Source: an uncultured Saccharospirillaceae bacterium
GTDB taxonomy: Bacteria > Pseudomonadota > Gammaproteobacteria > Pseudomonadales > Oceanobacteraceae
DNA length: 64,000 nt
Assembly (NCBI GenBank): GCA_947503895.1
Contig: CANNFT010000013.1
Location: forward strand, 1 to 64,000
Direction of reading: 5' to 3'
The position numbers were made by a program, and so were the translations under genes. This document shows positions 1-8,342 of this stretch, one piece after another (the stretch's first letter is position 1; every line of letters begins with the position of its first letter). Under the pieces are notes generated by a model. The model saw only the letters and a program-made list of their open reading frames with translations, did no database searches and was not told where the DNA came from.

Positions 1-83
1 AAACCCAAACCCAAACCCAAACCCAAACCCAAACCCAAACCCAAACCCAAACCCAAACCCAAACCCAAACCCAAACCCAAACC
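1..83. repeat. AAACCC hexanucleotide tandem array
   Basis: Thirteen perfect AAACCC units run from base 1, followed by a partial unit (AAACC) before unique sequence. There is no interruption or variant unit. The array touches the window edge, so its full length is unknown. It lies outside any reading frame I can support. It could be a microsatellite, a contig-end artefact or adapter-like sequence. It resembles eukaryotic telomere repeats only superficially. Confidence 0.9.
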
Positions 84-453
84 AATGGGATACCGCGCTC
101 GTGTCCGTTGCTTATCCTTTCTCTGAATATTTTACGGATACGTTGCGCTCGAATAGTTACCCCTGAAATGCTACAGATATCGTTGGTTTAGCAATCTAAG
201 TTTAATTCCTACTCTACGCCCACGGTATAAGAATCTAGCAATCTTCAAAAAGGAAATTAACCATTCTATAACTACAGGCTAATAGATTAAGTTGCCTACC
301 TAGATTTTGACATGAGTCATATATGACTAGTAAGTAAAAAGCAAGCTAATGAATGCCAAAAAAATGAAATAGTTTGTTTGGAAAAATGGGTCAATTAAGA
401 AAAATTTATGTATAATTCCGCCTCTTTTTTAATCAGCTTGCTAAAGGTATAAA
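84..453. other. non-coding stretch between hexamer array and first lipoprotein gene
   Basis: No convincing gene on either strand. The stretch becomes AT-rich toward the right-hand gene. The only signal I can point to is a TATAAT hexamer just before the lipoprotein gene, listed separately. Confidence 0.5.
411..416 (+). promoter_or_regulatory. candidate sigma70 -10 box
   Basis: A perfect TATAAT hexamer lies about 38 bases before the lipoprotein start codon at 454. A good -35 hexamer at 16-18 bases spacing is not evident, so this is only a candidate promoter. The region is AT-rich, which raises the chance of a coincidental match. Confidence 0.35.
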
Positions 454-1152
454 ATGAAGTTGGCAAAATTATTATCCATTGCAGTAGTAGCTCTGTTGGC
501 TGTAGGTTGTTCAATGACACCTCAAAAGCCAGTCCCACTAGAGAACGATTTTTTCAAAGATAATAGCGCTAAAATTGGTATTTACATCGATACGTTACCC
601 AGAGTGAATACTTATTTTCCTGGGGCAAGTTGTTTGCTATGTATAGCCGCTGCGGAAGCCGCAAATTCAGATATGACAGGACATGTGCAAACACTGTCGG
701 GCGATGAGATCAATGAGATTTATACAATCATTGAAGGTATCCTCAAAAAGCATAGTTTTAGTGTGGTTAAAGTAGAGGATTCGATAAAAATTAATGATTT
801 AAAGAGCTTTAGCTCTAAAGATGAAATTATTCCATATGCCAGAAAAGATTTTACGCCACTAAAAGAAAAGTTGGGTGTAGATAAACTAGTGATCGTCGAT
901 GTAAATGCCCTTGGTGTATACAGAGCTTACAGTGCATATGTGCCGACAACTGATCCAATGGGTTATATTTGGGGTGCATTATCTGTGGTTGATTTATCCG
1001 ATAATCAGTACAACTTATATCAGGCAATCAACATTAAAACGCCTGTTACAGGAGAGTGGGATGAGCCAAAAGATTTTCCTGGAGTAACAACTGCGTTCTA
1101 TAAATCTATTGAAATATTAAAAGGTCAAGTGAAATCACTTTTTAATATTTAA
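454..1152 (+). CDS. hypothetical lipoprotein
   Basis: A 232-residue protein with an N-terminal lipoprotein signal: a hydrophobic core followed by the lipobox AVGC with Cys19, so it is probably lipidated and anchored in the envelope. After the Cys the next residue is Ser, which would favour outer-membrane sorting under the E. coli rule. A short Cys-rich stretch (CLLCIAAAEAA, near residues 60-70) is Ala-rich and may be buried. No enzyme motif is visible and I do not recognise the family. An AAAGG ribosome-binding site lies just before the ATG. The next gene also encodes a lipoprotein, and the two may work as a pair, but this is inference from proximity. Confidence 0.75.
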   Translation: MKLAKLLSIAVVALLAVGCSMTPQKPVPLENDFFKDNSAKIGIYIDTLPRVNTYFPGASCLLCIAAAEAANSDMTGHVQTLSGDEINEIYTIIEGILKKHSFSVVKVEDSIKINDLKSFSSKDEIIPYARKDFTPLKEKLGVDKLVIVDVNALGVYRAYSAYVPTTDPMGYIWGALSVVDLSDNQYNLYQAINIKTPVTGEWDEPKDFPGVTTAFYKSIEILKGQVKSLFNI

Positions 1153-1262
1153 TTCCGCAATATTGCATCGCCCATTATTAGTTTACTCTGATGATCGGGC
1201 GATACCTTACTAATGTAGCTTTTTTGCTTCCCATTCTAAAGCCAATTTTGAGCATGCTCTTT

Positions 1263-2126
1263 ATGCGCCATATTTTAACTTTAATCTTAACTGTATTTGT
1301 TCTTGGGTGTGCAGCACCGAAAAAAGATAATTATATAGCCTACGAACGAAACGAAAATATTCAAGTCAACCACGATAAGCTAGGCGTATTGATATCTGGT
1401 CCTGAAAAAATTGATATTAGAGGAATCATAAACGGGGTAAATGATACAGAAGCAGGGCATATGGTCTATCTGGGTGGAGCCGGCGTCGCAGGCTTGTTTG
1501 CGCAAATAGCTACTCATGCGGCGGCTGCAGATGAAACTAAAAATAGAAAGCTATCGGAACAACAGATTCGAGCAAATAAAGTGCTAGAACCTTTGTCACA
1601 TAAGATTGCCGATCTCACTATCTCACACTTAAAGGTAAATGACTCTGGCTTCAGCTTTATCGAGACTCCGGACGAAGAGCATTATGAGCATATATTGATT
1701 ACACAGCCTGTCTTTTATATGTCACAGGATTGCGGTTCGCTTTCGGTTAAAAATGTTGTCCGATTGGTATCGAGAGATAAAGTTGACGCAATTATCTATC
1801 AGAACCTAGTAGAGGTAATTGACAATGAGACTGTTGCACCGGAAGAACATACTTATATCAATGAACAAAATATTCAAGAAAAGTTAAAGGCGTTATATAT
1901 TCAATCACTCAGAATTGCTACCGGCGATATAGCTGGGATGATGAAAGCCAAAATTGACAAGAAAGAAAACTTTAAGATTGGGAAAGGGCTAAACTTTAGG
2001 TTTGACAGAGGCATGCGACTATCTACGGCGTGTGGCCAGCAAGTCTTCCGCAATTTGAGAGGCTGGGTGGTTGCTTTTAACGAGCAAATAAATAAGCAAA
2101 GAGAATTCAGTTGCGCCAGCCTATGA
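1263..2126 (+). CDS. hypothetical lipoprotein
   Basis: From the ATG at 1263 the product is 287 residues with a short signal ending in the lipobox VLGC and a positively charged start (MRH). The open frame extends upstream to 1191, but that extension would bury the signal, so 1263 is preferred. A glycine/alanine-rich segment around residues 70-95 (HMVYLGGAGVAGLF) looks like a hydrophobic hairpin or membrane-contacting stretch. The rest is soluble and alpha/beta-like with no catalytic motif I recognise. It follows the preceding lipoprotein gene by about 110 bases on the same strand, suggesting co-transcription. Function unknown. Confidence 0.7.
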   Translation: MRHILTLILTVFVLGCAAPKKDNYIAYERNENIQVNHDKLGVLISGPEKIDIRGIINGVNDTEAGHMVYLGGAGVAGLFAQIATHAAAADETKNRKLSEQQIRANKVLEPLSHKIADLTISHLKVNDSGFSFIETPDEEHYEHILITQPVFYMSQDCGSLSVKNVVRLVSRDKVDAIIYQNLVEVIDNETVAPEEHTYINEQNIQEKLKALYIQSLRIATGDIAGMMKAKIDKKENFKIGKGLNFRFDRGMRLSTACGQQVFRNLRGWVVAFNEQINKQREFSCASL

Positions 2127-2277
2127 GTAGTCAACCGGAATTAAATTATCGTACTCGCTGAAAAAGGTCAGGCTACGAGGACACATATCCTAGTAACCTG
2201 AGTAATTCGGCTGATTGAACTTGGTTTTCGTTTTGCTACAGTACGCAATCAATACAAAGCAAGCAAAGGAATGCATT

Positions 2278-2373
2278 GTGACCAAGCCCAGAAAGCAACT
2301 CGTCCGTTTAGAGGCTACGCCGTACTACATAGTCGACCCTGAAACCATTGAAAACCCAGAAAGGTATAGCTGA
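2278..2373 (+). pseudogene. 5' remnant of a Y1 (REP/IS200-type) transposase
   Basis: From a GTG at 2278, preceded by AAAGGA, the reading frame opens with MTKPRKQLVRLEATPYYIV. This closely resembles the N-terminus typical of REP-associated or IS200-like Y1 transposases (usual pattern (R/K)PRK..(V/I).L.ATPYYH). After PYY the expected His and downstream HUH catalytic region are missing, and the frame stops after 31 codons. It is therefore a short non-functional fragment next to an IS3 remnant. The family call rests on pattern memory of the N-terminus only. Confidence 0.5.
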
Positions 2374-2454
2374 CGAGAATAGTGTAGAGAAAATTGATCA
2401 TCAAAATGATGCCAGGGTATTTTGTGTGCTAAGGCGATCAATGGGTCTGACGGA

Positions 2455-2850
2455 TCAAGTTGATTGGGTATTGAAGTGGTCAAGTAAATCGGGCCACAAT
2501 TTAAGAGGCTTACCACTATTATACTGATGCGGCCTCAACTGAGTATAATAACCCGCGACATAATTTGTTATTGAGTGCTCCGCTTCATCAAAACTTGTAT
2601 ATCCAAATTTCGGCATCCATTCTGTTTCTAAGCTTCGAAAAAAACGCTCCATTGGGCTTTATCCCAATAGTTTCCTCTGTGGCTCATGCGTTGATTCATC
2701 TGGCAGTGCCAGATTGATCGTCTGAATTTCTGATTGGTATAATGCATGCCTTGATCCGAGTAAAGTACCACACTATTTGGCTTCCCTCGTCGCTCATAAG
2801 CCAGCAATAAAGTCTTACTTTTCAGATTACTATCTGGTGATAAAGATAAA
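2455..2850 (-). pseudogene. IS3-family transposase (orfB) remnant, frameshifted
   Basis: Reading the minus strand from about 2850, one frame gives the rve integrase segment (WALSLSPDSNLKSKT, LYSDQGMHYTNQKF, then RGNYWDKA). The frame then shifts, and the continuation MERFFRSLETEWMPKFGY through TNYVAGYYTQLRPHQYN to the stop is in another frame. In intact IS3 elements these two parts are continuous (RGNCWDNAVMERFFRSLK), so one base appears to be missing at the junction near 2650. A TGA also interrupts the frame just before WALSLSP. The DDE N-terminal part and orfA were not found and no terminal inverted repeats were identified. This is an inactive relic. Confidence 0.8.
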
Positions 2851-2901
2851 GCCCATCAAGCAACCAATTAATCAATCATTGATATAGGCCGAAAAGGTGA
2901 A

Positions 2902-2923
2902 AGAGATAGCAGGCGCTATCTCT
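2902..2923 (-). terminator. hairpin after the Mrp operon
   Basis: A perfect 9-bp inverted repeat, AGAGATAGC and GCTATCTCT with a 4-base loop, lies about 40 bases past the last gene of the minus-strand antiporter operon. On the minus strand it is followed by a modest T-rich stretch (TTTCACCTTTTC). It is plausible as a terminator but lacks a strong T-run. Confidence 0.5.
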
Positions 2924-2964
2924 GAATCTAAAAAACCAATATATTCATTAATCACACAAAACAT

Positions 2965-4689
2965 TCAAACCAAATCATGAATGTAATAAAGCATCAAATA
3001 AATCGATAGCAACACCGCCACCCACACTACCATGGTTTCAATTGGCCAAAGTCTTGCGAAGTAACCTTTAGGTTGGCCTGATTCTGCATCATATGAATTC
3101 TGAATAATTTGTTTAATGGATGCGACTACAGACTGCTCGAAACGGCTGTAGGCCCCGCACACTTTACTGGCAACGTTTTTGATAAGGTTCGGTGCAAGTT
3201 TGCGATAAAACCAATCGGCATCGAGATTGGTTGACGGTAGTTCAGGCGGGTACATACTCCGTAGGTTGAGCCACACAAATGCCAATGCTGAGAAGAATAG
3301 TAGCTGTAGCTGAGTTAATACATGGGTCACATCGTAAGGTTGATAATTATGTTCCCAAGGTAAAAGTGCATAAACTGTTTGTGCAGGGAAGGTGCCGAGC
3401 ACAACACAGGTTACCGCAGCGAGGGTCATGGCAATGAGCATGTTCTTGGGAGGCTCAGTTGTGCGAATGCCTGAGTCGTGTGCGAAGAATGCGAAGTAAG
3501 GAATTTTAATTCCAGCGTGGTGGAATACGCCCGCTGCTGCAAAGAGTAGTAGTAACCACACTACGTCGTAACCTTCTGCCACTGCTGCTGCCATGATCAT
3601 GGATTTTGATACAAAGCCGCTGAACAATGGGAAGGCAGAAATAGATGCGGCACCCACAATGCAAAGTATGGTGGTTTTAGGCATACTTTTGTATAAACCA
3701 CCGAGTTCAGACCCGTTGATCTTCCCTGTCATATGTAACACCGCACCCATTGTCATCATGAGTAAGCCTTTGAATATCACGTCGTTAAATGCGTGAGCAA
3801 CAGCGCCATTTAACGCGAGTGCTGTACCAATACCAATGCCGACGATCATGAAACCGATTTGGTTAATCAGGCTGTAGGCTAGCACTCGACGCAAATCGTT
3901 TTCGATCACCGCAAAGAAGATAGGAAAACATGCCATCGTCACGCCAATCCAGACAAGAATTTCTTCTCCTGGAAAACCACGGGCAAACGCATAGACAGCC
4001 ACTTTAGTCGTAAACGAAGCTAAGAAAATGGTGCCTGTGGGTGTGGCTTCTGGGTAGGCATCGGTTAACCAATTGTGCATAAATGGAAACGCACACTTGA
4101 TACCGAAGGCGAAGAAAATCAACCATGCACCGATCTGTGCGAGACCTTCATGTTGTAACGATATTTGATTAAACAGCAGGCTGTTATTCACCTGCGCCAA
4201 TATCAATAGCCCAGCTAGCAGTAATACACCGGATAAGACTTGAAAAATGAGGTATCGAAAACCGGATGAATAAGCGCGGTCGGTTTTGCGGGCCCAAACC
4301 AGAAATACAGACGTTAATGCCAGTAGTTCCCAAAATACAAACAACGTTAGTAAGTCACCGGCAAATACGGCTCCCACTGCACTGGCGGCGTACGCCAGCC
4401 CGGCCACATGTTGGAGCGTATCTTTAATGTGAAGAGCATAAACAATGGCAATAAATGAGGCTAGATGAAAGAGGTAGCCAAACATTAAGCTGAGCTTGTC
4501 GACTCGAACAGGCTCAAGGGCGTACCCCATGAACTCCATAGACCAGAACACGCCGTGTTCTATGCCCATTAAATTTATGGCTCCCACAACGGGGGCGACT
4601 AACATTAGGATATTACGCAGCCAGCCTCGTAGTAGAATCGCCGCGATTGCACCTAACAAAAGTGGAAGAAACGGAATCACACTATTCAT
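2965..4689 (-). CDS. Mrp/NuoL-like antiporter subunit (third ND4/ND5-type subunit)
   Basis: A polytopic membrane protein of 574 residues of the proton-conducting NuoL/NuoM/MrpD family. The family core is visible: ALTSVFLVW, then FGIKCAFPFMHNWLTDAYPEATP with the conserved Lys and the amphipathic loop, then LAYSLINQIGFM and HAFNDVIFKGLL. The C-terminal ~90 residues add an amphipathic stretch and a final TM helix. The start is placed at the ATG at 4689, which overlaps the stop of the preceding small gene by 8 bases; a longer start at 4737 would add a cationic Cys-rich leader inside that gene. It would contribute one ion-translocation channel to a multisubunit Na+(or K+)/H+ antiporter. Whether it stands in for the N-terminal part of MrpA is inference. 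Confidence 0.85.
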   Translation of the reverse strand: MNSVIPFLPLLLGAIAAILLRGWLRNILMLVAPVVGAINLMGIEHGVFWSMEFMGYALEPVRVDKLSLMFGYLFHLASFIAIVYALHIKDTLQHVAGLAYAASAVGAVFAGDLLTLFVFWELLALTSVFLVWARKTDRAYSSGFRYLIFQVLSGVLLLAGLLILAQVNNSLLFNQISLQHEGLAQIGAWLIFFAFGIKCAFPFMHNWLTDAYPEATPTGTIFLASFTTKVAVYAFARGFPGEEILVWIGVTMACFPIFFAVIENDLRRVLAYSLINQIGFMIVGIGIGTALALNGAVAHAFNDVIFKGLLMMTMGAVLHMTGKINGSELGGLYKSMPKTTILCIVGAASISAFPLFSGFVSKSMIMAAAVAEGYDVVWLLLLFAAAGVFHHAGIKIPYFAFFAHDSGIRTTEPPKNMLIAMTLAAVTCVVLGTFPAQTVYALLPWEHNYQPYDVTHVLTQLQLLFFSALAFVWLNLRSMYPPELPSTNLDADWFYRKLAPNLIKNVASKVCGAYSRFEQSVVASIKQIIQNSYDAESGQPKGYFARLWPIETMVVWVAVLLSIYLMLYYIHDLV

Positions 4690-4936
4690 CGTAGTAATCT
4701 TCCCCACGCATGAGCACTTTGCGCATTTCTTTGGCAATTAACACCAAAACGACACAACCGACAAAGCCATAAATTGCATAGAATGCGGGAATTTTTTCCC
4801 AGTCATGATAAATGTGGCGATGCACAATGAAGTCGGCGATGACTAACAGCGCACAAATGACATAAAAAACTCTGAGCATTCGGCGAACATTTTCGGGCTT
4901 ATCGAAGAAGCCTTTGGTTTCATGCTGTTCCGCCAT
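4682..4936 (-). CDS. small two-TM protein in the antiporter operon
   Basis: An 84-residue protein with two predicted membrane helices (around residues 22-40, VFYVICALLVIADFIVHR, and 50-67, AFYAIYGFVGCVVLVLIA) and charged ends. It begins directly after the stop of the upstream MrpD-like gene and overlaps the downstream antiporter gene by 8 bases, so its translation is tightly coupled to the operon. No catalytic motif is seen. It is probably an accessory or assembly subunit of the antiporter complex, inferred from its position only. I do not recognise a named family. Confidence 0.75.
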   Translation of the reverse strand: MAEQHETKGFFDKPENVRRMLRVFYVICALLVIADFIVHRHIYHDWEKIPAFYAIYGFVGCVVLVLIAKEMRKVLMRGEDYYDE

Positions 4937-6469
4937 TTAGCCTTCTCCTTCTAAACTGATTGTCATATCTGCATGGGTTGATACACCAGGAATCAGATTA
5001 ATTAAATCGATCAATGGATCTGGATAGAAAAACAATGCGAGGCAACCAACGGATGTGACACTTAGTGCAATCAAAATGGGTAAGGGGGCTTCTTGAGTCT
5101 CTGCCCATGTCCAAGGTTTCGATTCACCGGATTGGGTATTAAAAAACGCCTTAACAGGGATGGGTAGTAAATACGCAATGTTCAGTAGTGAACTGATCAT
5201 TAAGGTTGCCACAATAAAGAGCTTATCCGCTTCTAATGCACCAATGGTCAAATACCATTTACTCCAAGTGCCTGCCATAGGGGGTAAACCAATAATACTG
5301 ATGGCACCGATGCCAAACGCTGCCATGGTAATGGGCATTTGTCGACCTAGGCCTACCATGTCACTGATATTCTTTTTATGACTGGCCACCATGATGGCAC
5401 CTGCACAGAAGAACAATGTAATTTTGCCCACGGCGTGGGTGGCGATGTGCAATGCTGCACCGGCACTGGCAATGGACGAAGCTAAAAGTGCGCCTACCAC
5501 AATGTAGCTCAATTGACTGACAGTGGAATAGGCGAGTCGTGCTTTTAGATTATCTTTGGTCATGGCTATGCAGGATGAAATCAATATGGTGGCGGCACCG
5601 ATGTAAAGCATAATATCCGTGGTGGCGAGATCTTTAAGTTCGTCCAAACCAAAAATATAAATGACCACTTTTAAAATACTGAACACACCGGCCTTTACCA
5701 CTGCCACTGCATGTAGGAGTGCACTCACGGGTGTTGGGGCAACCATTGCCGCGGGCAACCAGCGATGGAAAGGCATGATGGCAGCTTTGCCAATACCATA
5801 GCAAAAAAGTACCAGTAGAACGCTTAGGACAGTTTTACTGTGGGAGTCATCAAAAATTCCGCCCGCTTGGAAATCCAAGGTTCCCGTCAAACTATACGTT
5901 CCTAGTATGGCAAGTAGCAAAAATGCGATGGATGTGCTGAGCAAAATACCGAGATAGACTCGCCCACCTTTTTTAGCTGCATCATTACCTGCATGCGTCA
6001 CCAGAGGGTAAGTTGAAAGTGTTAGGACTTCATAGAATATAAAGAGCGTCAGTAAGTTACCCGAAAAACAAATTGCCATTACCGAGCTGATAGCCAACGC
6101 AAAGCAGCAGAAGAACCGTGTCTGATTTTCTTCGTTATGCCCGCGCATATAGCCAATGGCATAGATACTGGTAATGATCCACAGAAAGCTGGCCACCAAT
6201 GCGAATAGGACGCCTAAAGGCTCAACTTCAAAGCTGATGCCCAATCCCGGAATGGGTTCAGCAACATTAAGGCGCAGTTCGACACCGTGGAATGTGTAGT
6301 CAGTAATGGCGAGTACAACGCTGAATAAAACGGTTGCTGTAATTAATGTAACGGCTTCCCTTATGTTCGGGTGTTTACCTGTCGCGACTATCAGCAGCGC
6401 GCCAATGAAGGGAATTAAAATCGAAAGACTAATGAGCTGCGATGGTTCGACAGCTTGCCAAAGATTCAT
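4937..6469 (-). CDS. Na+/H+ antiporter subunit D-like (MrpD/NuoM family)
   Basis: A 510-residue polytopic protein of the NuoM/MrpD family. Conserved features include FYEVLTLSTYPLV (transmembrane Glu), GIGKAAIMPFHRWLPAAMVAPTPVSALLHAVAVVKAGVF, LKARLAYSTVSQLSYI and HAVGKITLFFCAGAI. These carry the Glu/Lys/His residues of the proton path in this superfamily. It overlaps the preceding paralogue's stop codon by 4 bases (ATGA), showing translational coupling. It is one of three paralogous channel subunits in this operon. The ion specificity (Na+ or K+ against H+) cannot be read from the sequence. Confidence 0.88.
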   Translation of the reverse strand: MNLWQAVEPSQLISLSILIPFIGALLIVATGKHPNIREAVTLITATVLFSVVLAITDYTFHGVELRLNVAEPIPGLGISFEVEPLGVLFALVASFLWIITSIYAIGYMRGHNEENQTRFFCCFALAISSVMAICFSGNLLTLFIFYEVLTLSTYPLVTHAGNDAAKKGGRVYLGILLSTSIAFLLLAILGTYSLTGTLDFQAGGIFDDSHSKTVLSVLLVLFCYGIGKAAIMPFHRWLPAAMVAPTPVSALLHAVAVVKAGVFSILKVVIYIFGLDELKDLATTDIMLYIGAATILISSCIAMTKDNLKARLAYSTVSQLSYIVVGALLASSIASAGAALHIATHAVGKITLFFCAGAIMVASHKKNISDMVGLGRQMPITMAAFGIGAISIIGLPPMAGTWSKWYLTIGALEADKLFIVATLMISSLLNIAYLLPIPVKAFFNTQSGESKPWTWAETQEAPLPILIALSVTSVGCLALFFYPDPLIDLINLIPGVSTHADMTISLEGEG

Positions 6470-7986
6470 TGAGACACCTCTGCACTGTTGGCTGCCGCGA
6501 TGCTACTGGTTTGGAAAAGCCATTCCGATGCACTGCTCGCTGCTTCAGTGGTTAAGCTTGTATCAATGCCAAAATAGATATTGGCTAACACCAATATCCA
6601 CATAGGTAGCAACATTAACCAAGGCGCTTCTTTAACTTGATTGGAATCTTGAGATGCCGGTGGTTTTTGAAAATACGCGGCTTCAATGACTCGACCCATA
6701 TAGACCACCGCTAATAATGATCCGACTAAAACCAGTGCAGCCAGAATCCAATGTTGTTGTTCTAGGGCTGCTGTTACCAAGTACCATTTGCTGATAAATC
6801 CAACGGTTAATGGCACACCAATAATGCTAAGCCCTGCTATGGTAAAGGCTGCCATGGTAAACGGCATTTGTTTGCCGAGCCCTTTGAATGCACTGATTTC
6901 CACAGAACCGACACGATAAAAAACCGCGCCCACCGCCATGAACAATGCACCCTTCATGAGAGCATGATTAAAGATGTGGATTAAGCCAGCCATTAAGCCT
7001 GTCACACTGACTAAACTAATGCCGAGAATCATGTAACCGATTTGAGCCACACTGCTGTAGGCCAACACGGTTTTGACGTTACTTTGCACGGTTGCCATGT
7101 AAGAGCATTTGAAGATCGCGACAATGGCCAACACCATTAGAATGAGGTCCATCCCCATCTCTTCAAATACATAATTCAATCCAAATATGGTGAAGATAAA
7201 GCGAATCATCACGTAAAACGCAACTTTAGTGGCGGTACTGGCTAAAAACGCTGTAACGGCAGAAGGTGCGTGGGTATATGCGGCTGGAAGCCACATGTGT
7301 AAAGGAAATAGCGCAAGTTTAATACTGACACCTACCATGATGAAGGCTAAACCAGTGTTGATCGTGCGACTGCTTTCGTAGACGTCAATTCTAATGGCTA
7401 GGTCAAGCATATTAAGGGTGCCGGTCTTCATATAGAGCATACCGACGCCAATTAAAATAAACGTGGCACCTATTGTTCCCATTATCAAATAACGAAAAGC
7501 TGCTGTTAAGCATCGACGATCAGATGCCAGACTCACTAAGGTATAAGTGGCCAGCGAAGAGATCTCTAGGAAAACGAACAGATTAAAGGCATCGCCTGTT
7601 AACAGAATGCCGCTCAATCCTGCAAGGCAAAGCAAGTGTGCCGTGTAATATAAGGCGTGCTTGGATGACTCTATTTCTTTTTCAATGCTGTCTTTTGAAT
7701 AGATTAGTACCAGCGTAGAAAGCGCCGAGACGGCGAGTAATACAAAAGCATTGGCAACGTCAACGCGTAATTCGATTCCCCATGGGGGAGACCAACCGCC
7801 AACTGCATAGCTGAGTACAGACTCTGTTAAGGTAGCGGTTAAAAGGTGCCATGAAAAATAGCAGGCCAATGCACTGATGGCAGTGGCGAACATCCATGAT
7901 AATCGTGAATGGCCTAAAATTAATGTAATCGGCGCTGCAATTAAAGGCAAAAGAATGGGAAGCGCAATCAAGTGTTGTTCAAACAT
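6466..7986 (-). CDS. mrpD: Na+/H+ antiporter subunit D (MrpD-like)
   Basis: A 506-residue integral membrane protein of the MrpD/NuoM family. Signature segments are NLFVFLEISSLATYTLV (transmembrane Glu), GVSIKLALFPLHMWLPAAYTHAPSAVTAFLASTATKV, VKTVLAYSSVAQIGYMILG and HIFNHALMKGALFMAVG. It sits directly after mrpC, sharing one base (TAATG), which is the canonical C-D order of Mrp operons and makes this the likeliest true MrpD of the three paralogues. It is expected to translocate protons in the assembled antiporter. The next gene starts 4 bases before its stop. Confidence 0.88.
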   Translation of the reverse strand: MFEQHLIALPILLPLIAAPITLILGHSRLSWMFATAISALACYFSWHLLTATLTESVLSYAVGGWSPPWGIELRVDVANAFVLLAVSALSTLVLIYSKDSIEKEIESSKHALYYTAHLLCLAGLSGILLTGDAFNLFVFLEISSLATYTLVSLASDRRCLTAAFRYLIMGTIGATFILIGVGMLYMKTGTLNMLDLAIRIDVYESSRTINTGLAFIMVGVSIKLALFPLHMWLPAAYTHAPSAVTAFLASTATKVAFYVMIRFIFTIFGLNYVFEEMGMDLILMVLAIVAIFKCSYMATVQSNVKTVLAYSSVAQIGYMILGISLVSVTGLMAGLIHIFNHALMKGALFMAVGAVFYRVGSVEISAFKGLGKQMPFTMAAFTIAGLSIIGVPLTVGFISKWYLVTAALEQQHWILAALVLVGSLLAVVYMGRVIEAAYFQKPPASQDSNQVKEAPWLMLLPMWILVLANIYFGIDTSLTTEAASSASEWLFQTSSIAAANSAEVSQ

Positions 7987-8342
7987 TATATGGCGTCATC
8001 CTGATTTTTAAATTCATTTTCTTCAACAGTGCCATAGGCTCGTTTGATGCGGACAATAAGTGCAAGTCCCACTGATGTTGTCGCTACGCCAACTACAATG
8101 GCTGTTAGAATCAGTACATGAGGTAAAGGATTTGAATACAAGGTGACACCATCTACCAGAATGGGTGCAGTGCCTCCACTCACTTTACCCATTGAGATAT
8201 AAAGCATGAATACAGATGTTTGAAAGACATTGAGGCCGACAATTTTTTTAACAAGGTTGTTAGCGGAAATGACAATGTAAAATCCTGCCATCATCAAAAA
8301 GACGACGATCCAATAATTGTAATAATCTAGAATGAAATTCAC
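7986..8342 (-). CDS. mrpC: Na+/H+ antiporter subunit C (NuoK-like)
   Basis: A 118-residue protein with three predicted TM helices, matching the MrpC/NuoK family in length and pattern: N-terminal helix WIVVFLMMAGFYIVISANNLVKKIVGLNVFQTSVFM, then the PLPHVLILTAIVVGVATTSVGLALIVRI segment that is strongly conserved in MrpC proteins. It overlaps the upstream subunit by 4 bases and touches mrpD downstream, the canonical order. It forms part of the membrane core of the antiporter. It has a mildly charged C-terminal tail (VEENEFKNQDD). Confidence 0.9.
   Translation of the reverse strand: MNFILDYYNYWIVVFLMMAGFYIVISANNLVKKIVGLNVFQTSVFMLYISMGKVSGGTAPILVDGVTLYSNPLPHVLILTAIVVGVATTSVGLALIVRIKRAYGTVEENEFKNQDDAI

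Noticed and set aside
1..83. AAACCC array as a CRISPR array or telomere
   Set aside because: There are no spacers between units, and a bacterial telomere would need hairpin or protein-capped ends. It is reported only as a simple repeat.
2325..2516. 63-codon minus-strand frame in the transposase-remnant region
   Set aside because: Overlaps the Y1 fragment and the IS3 remnant and has no family resemblance; likely a shadow.
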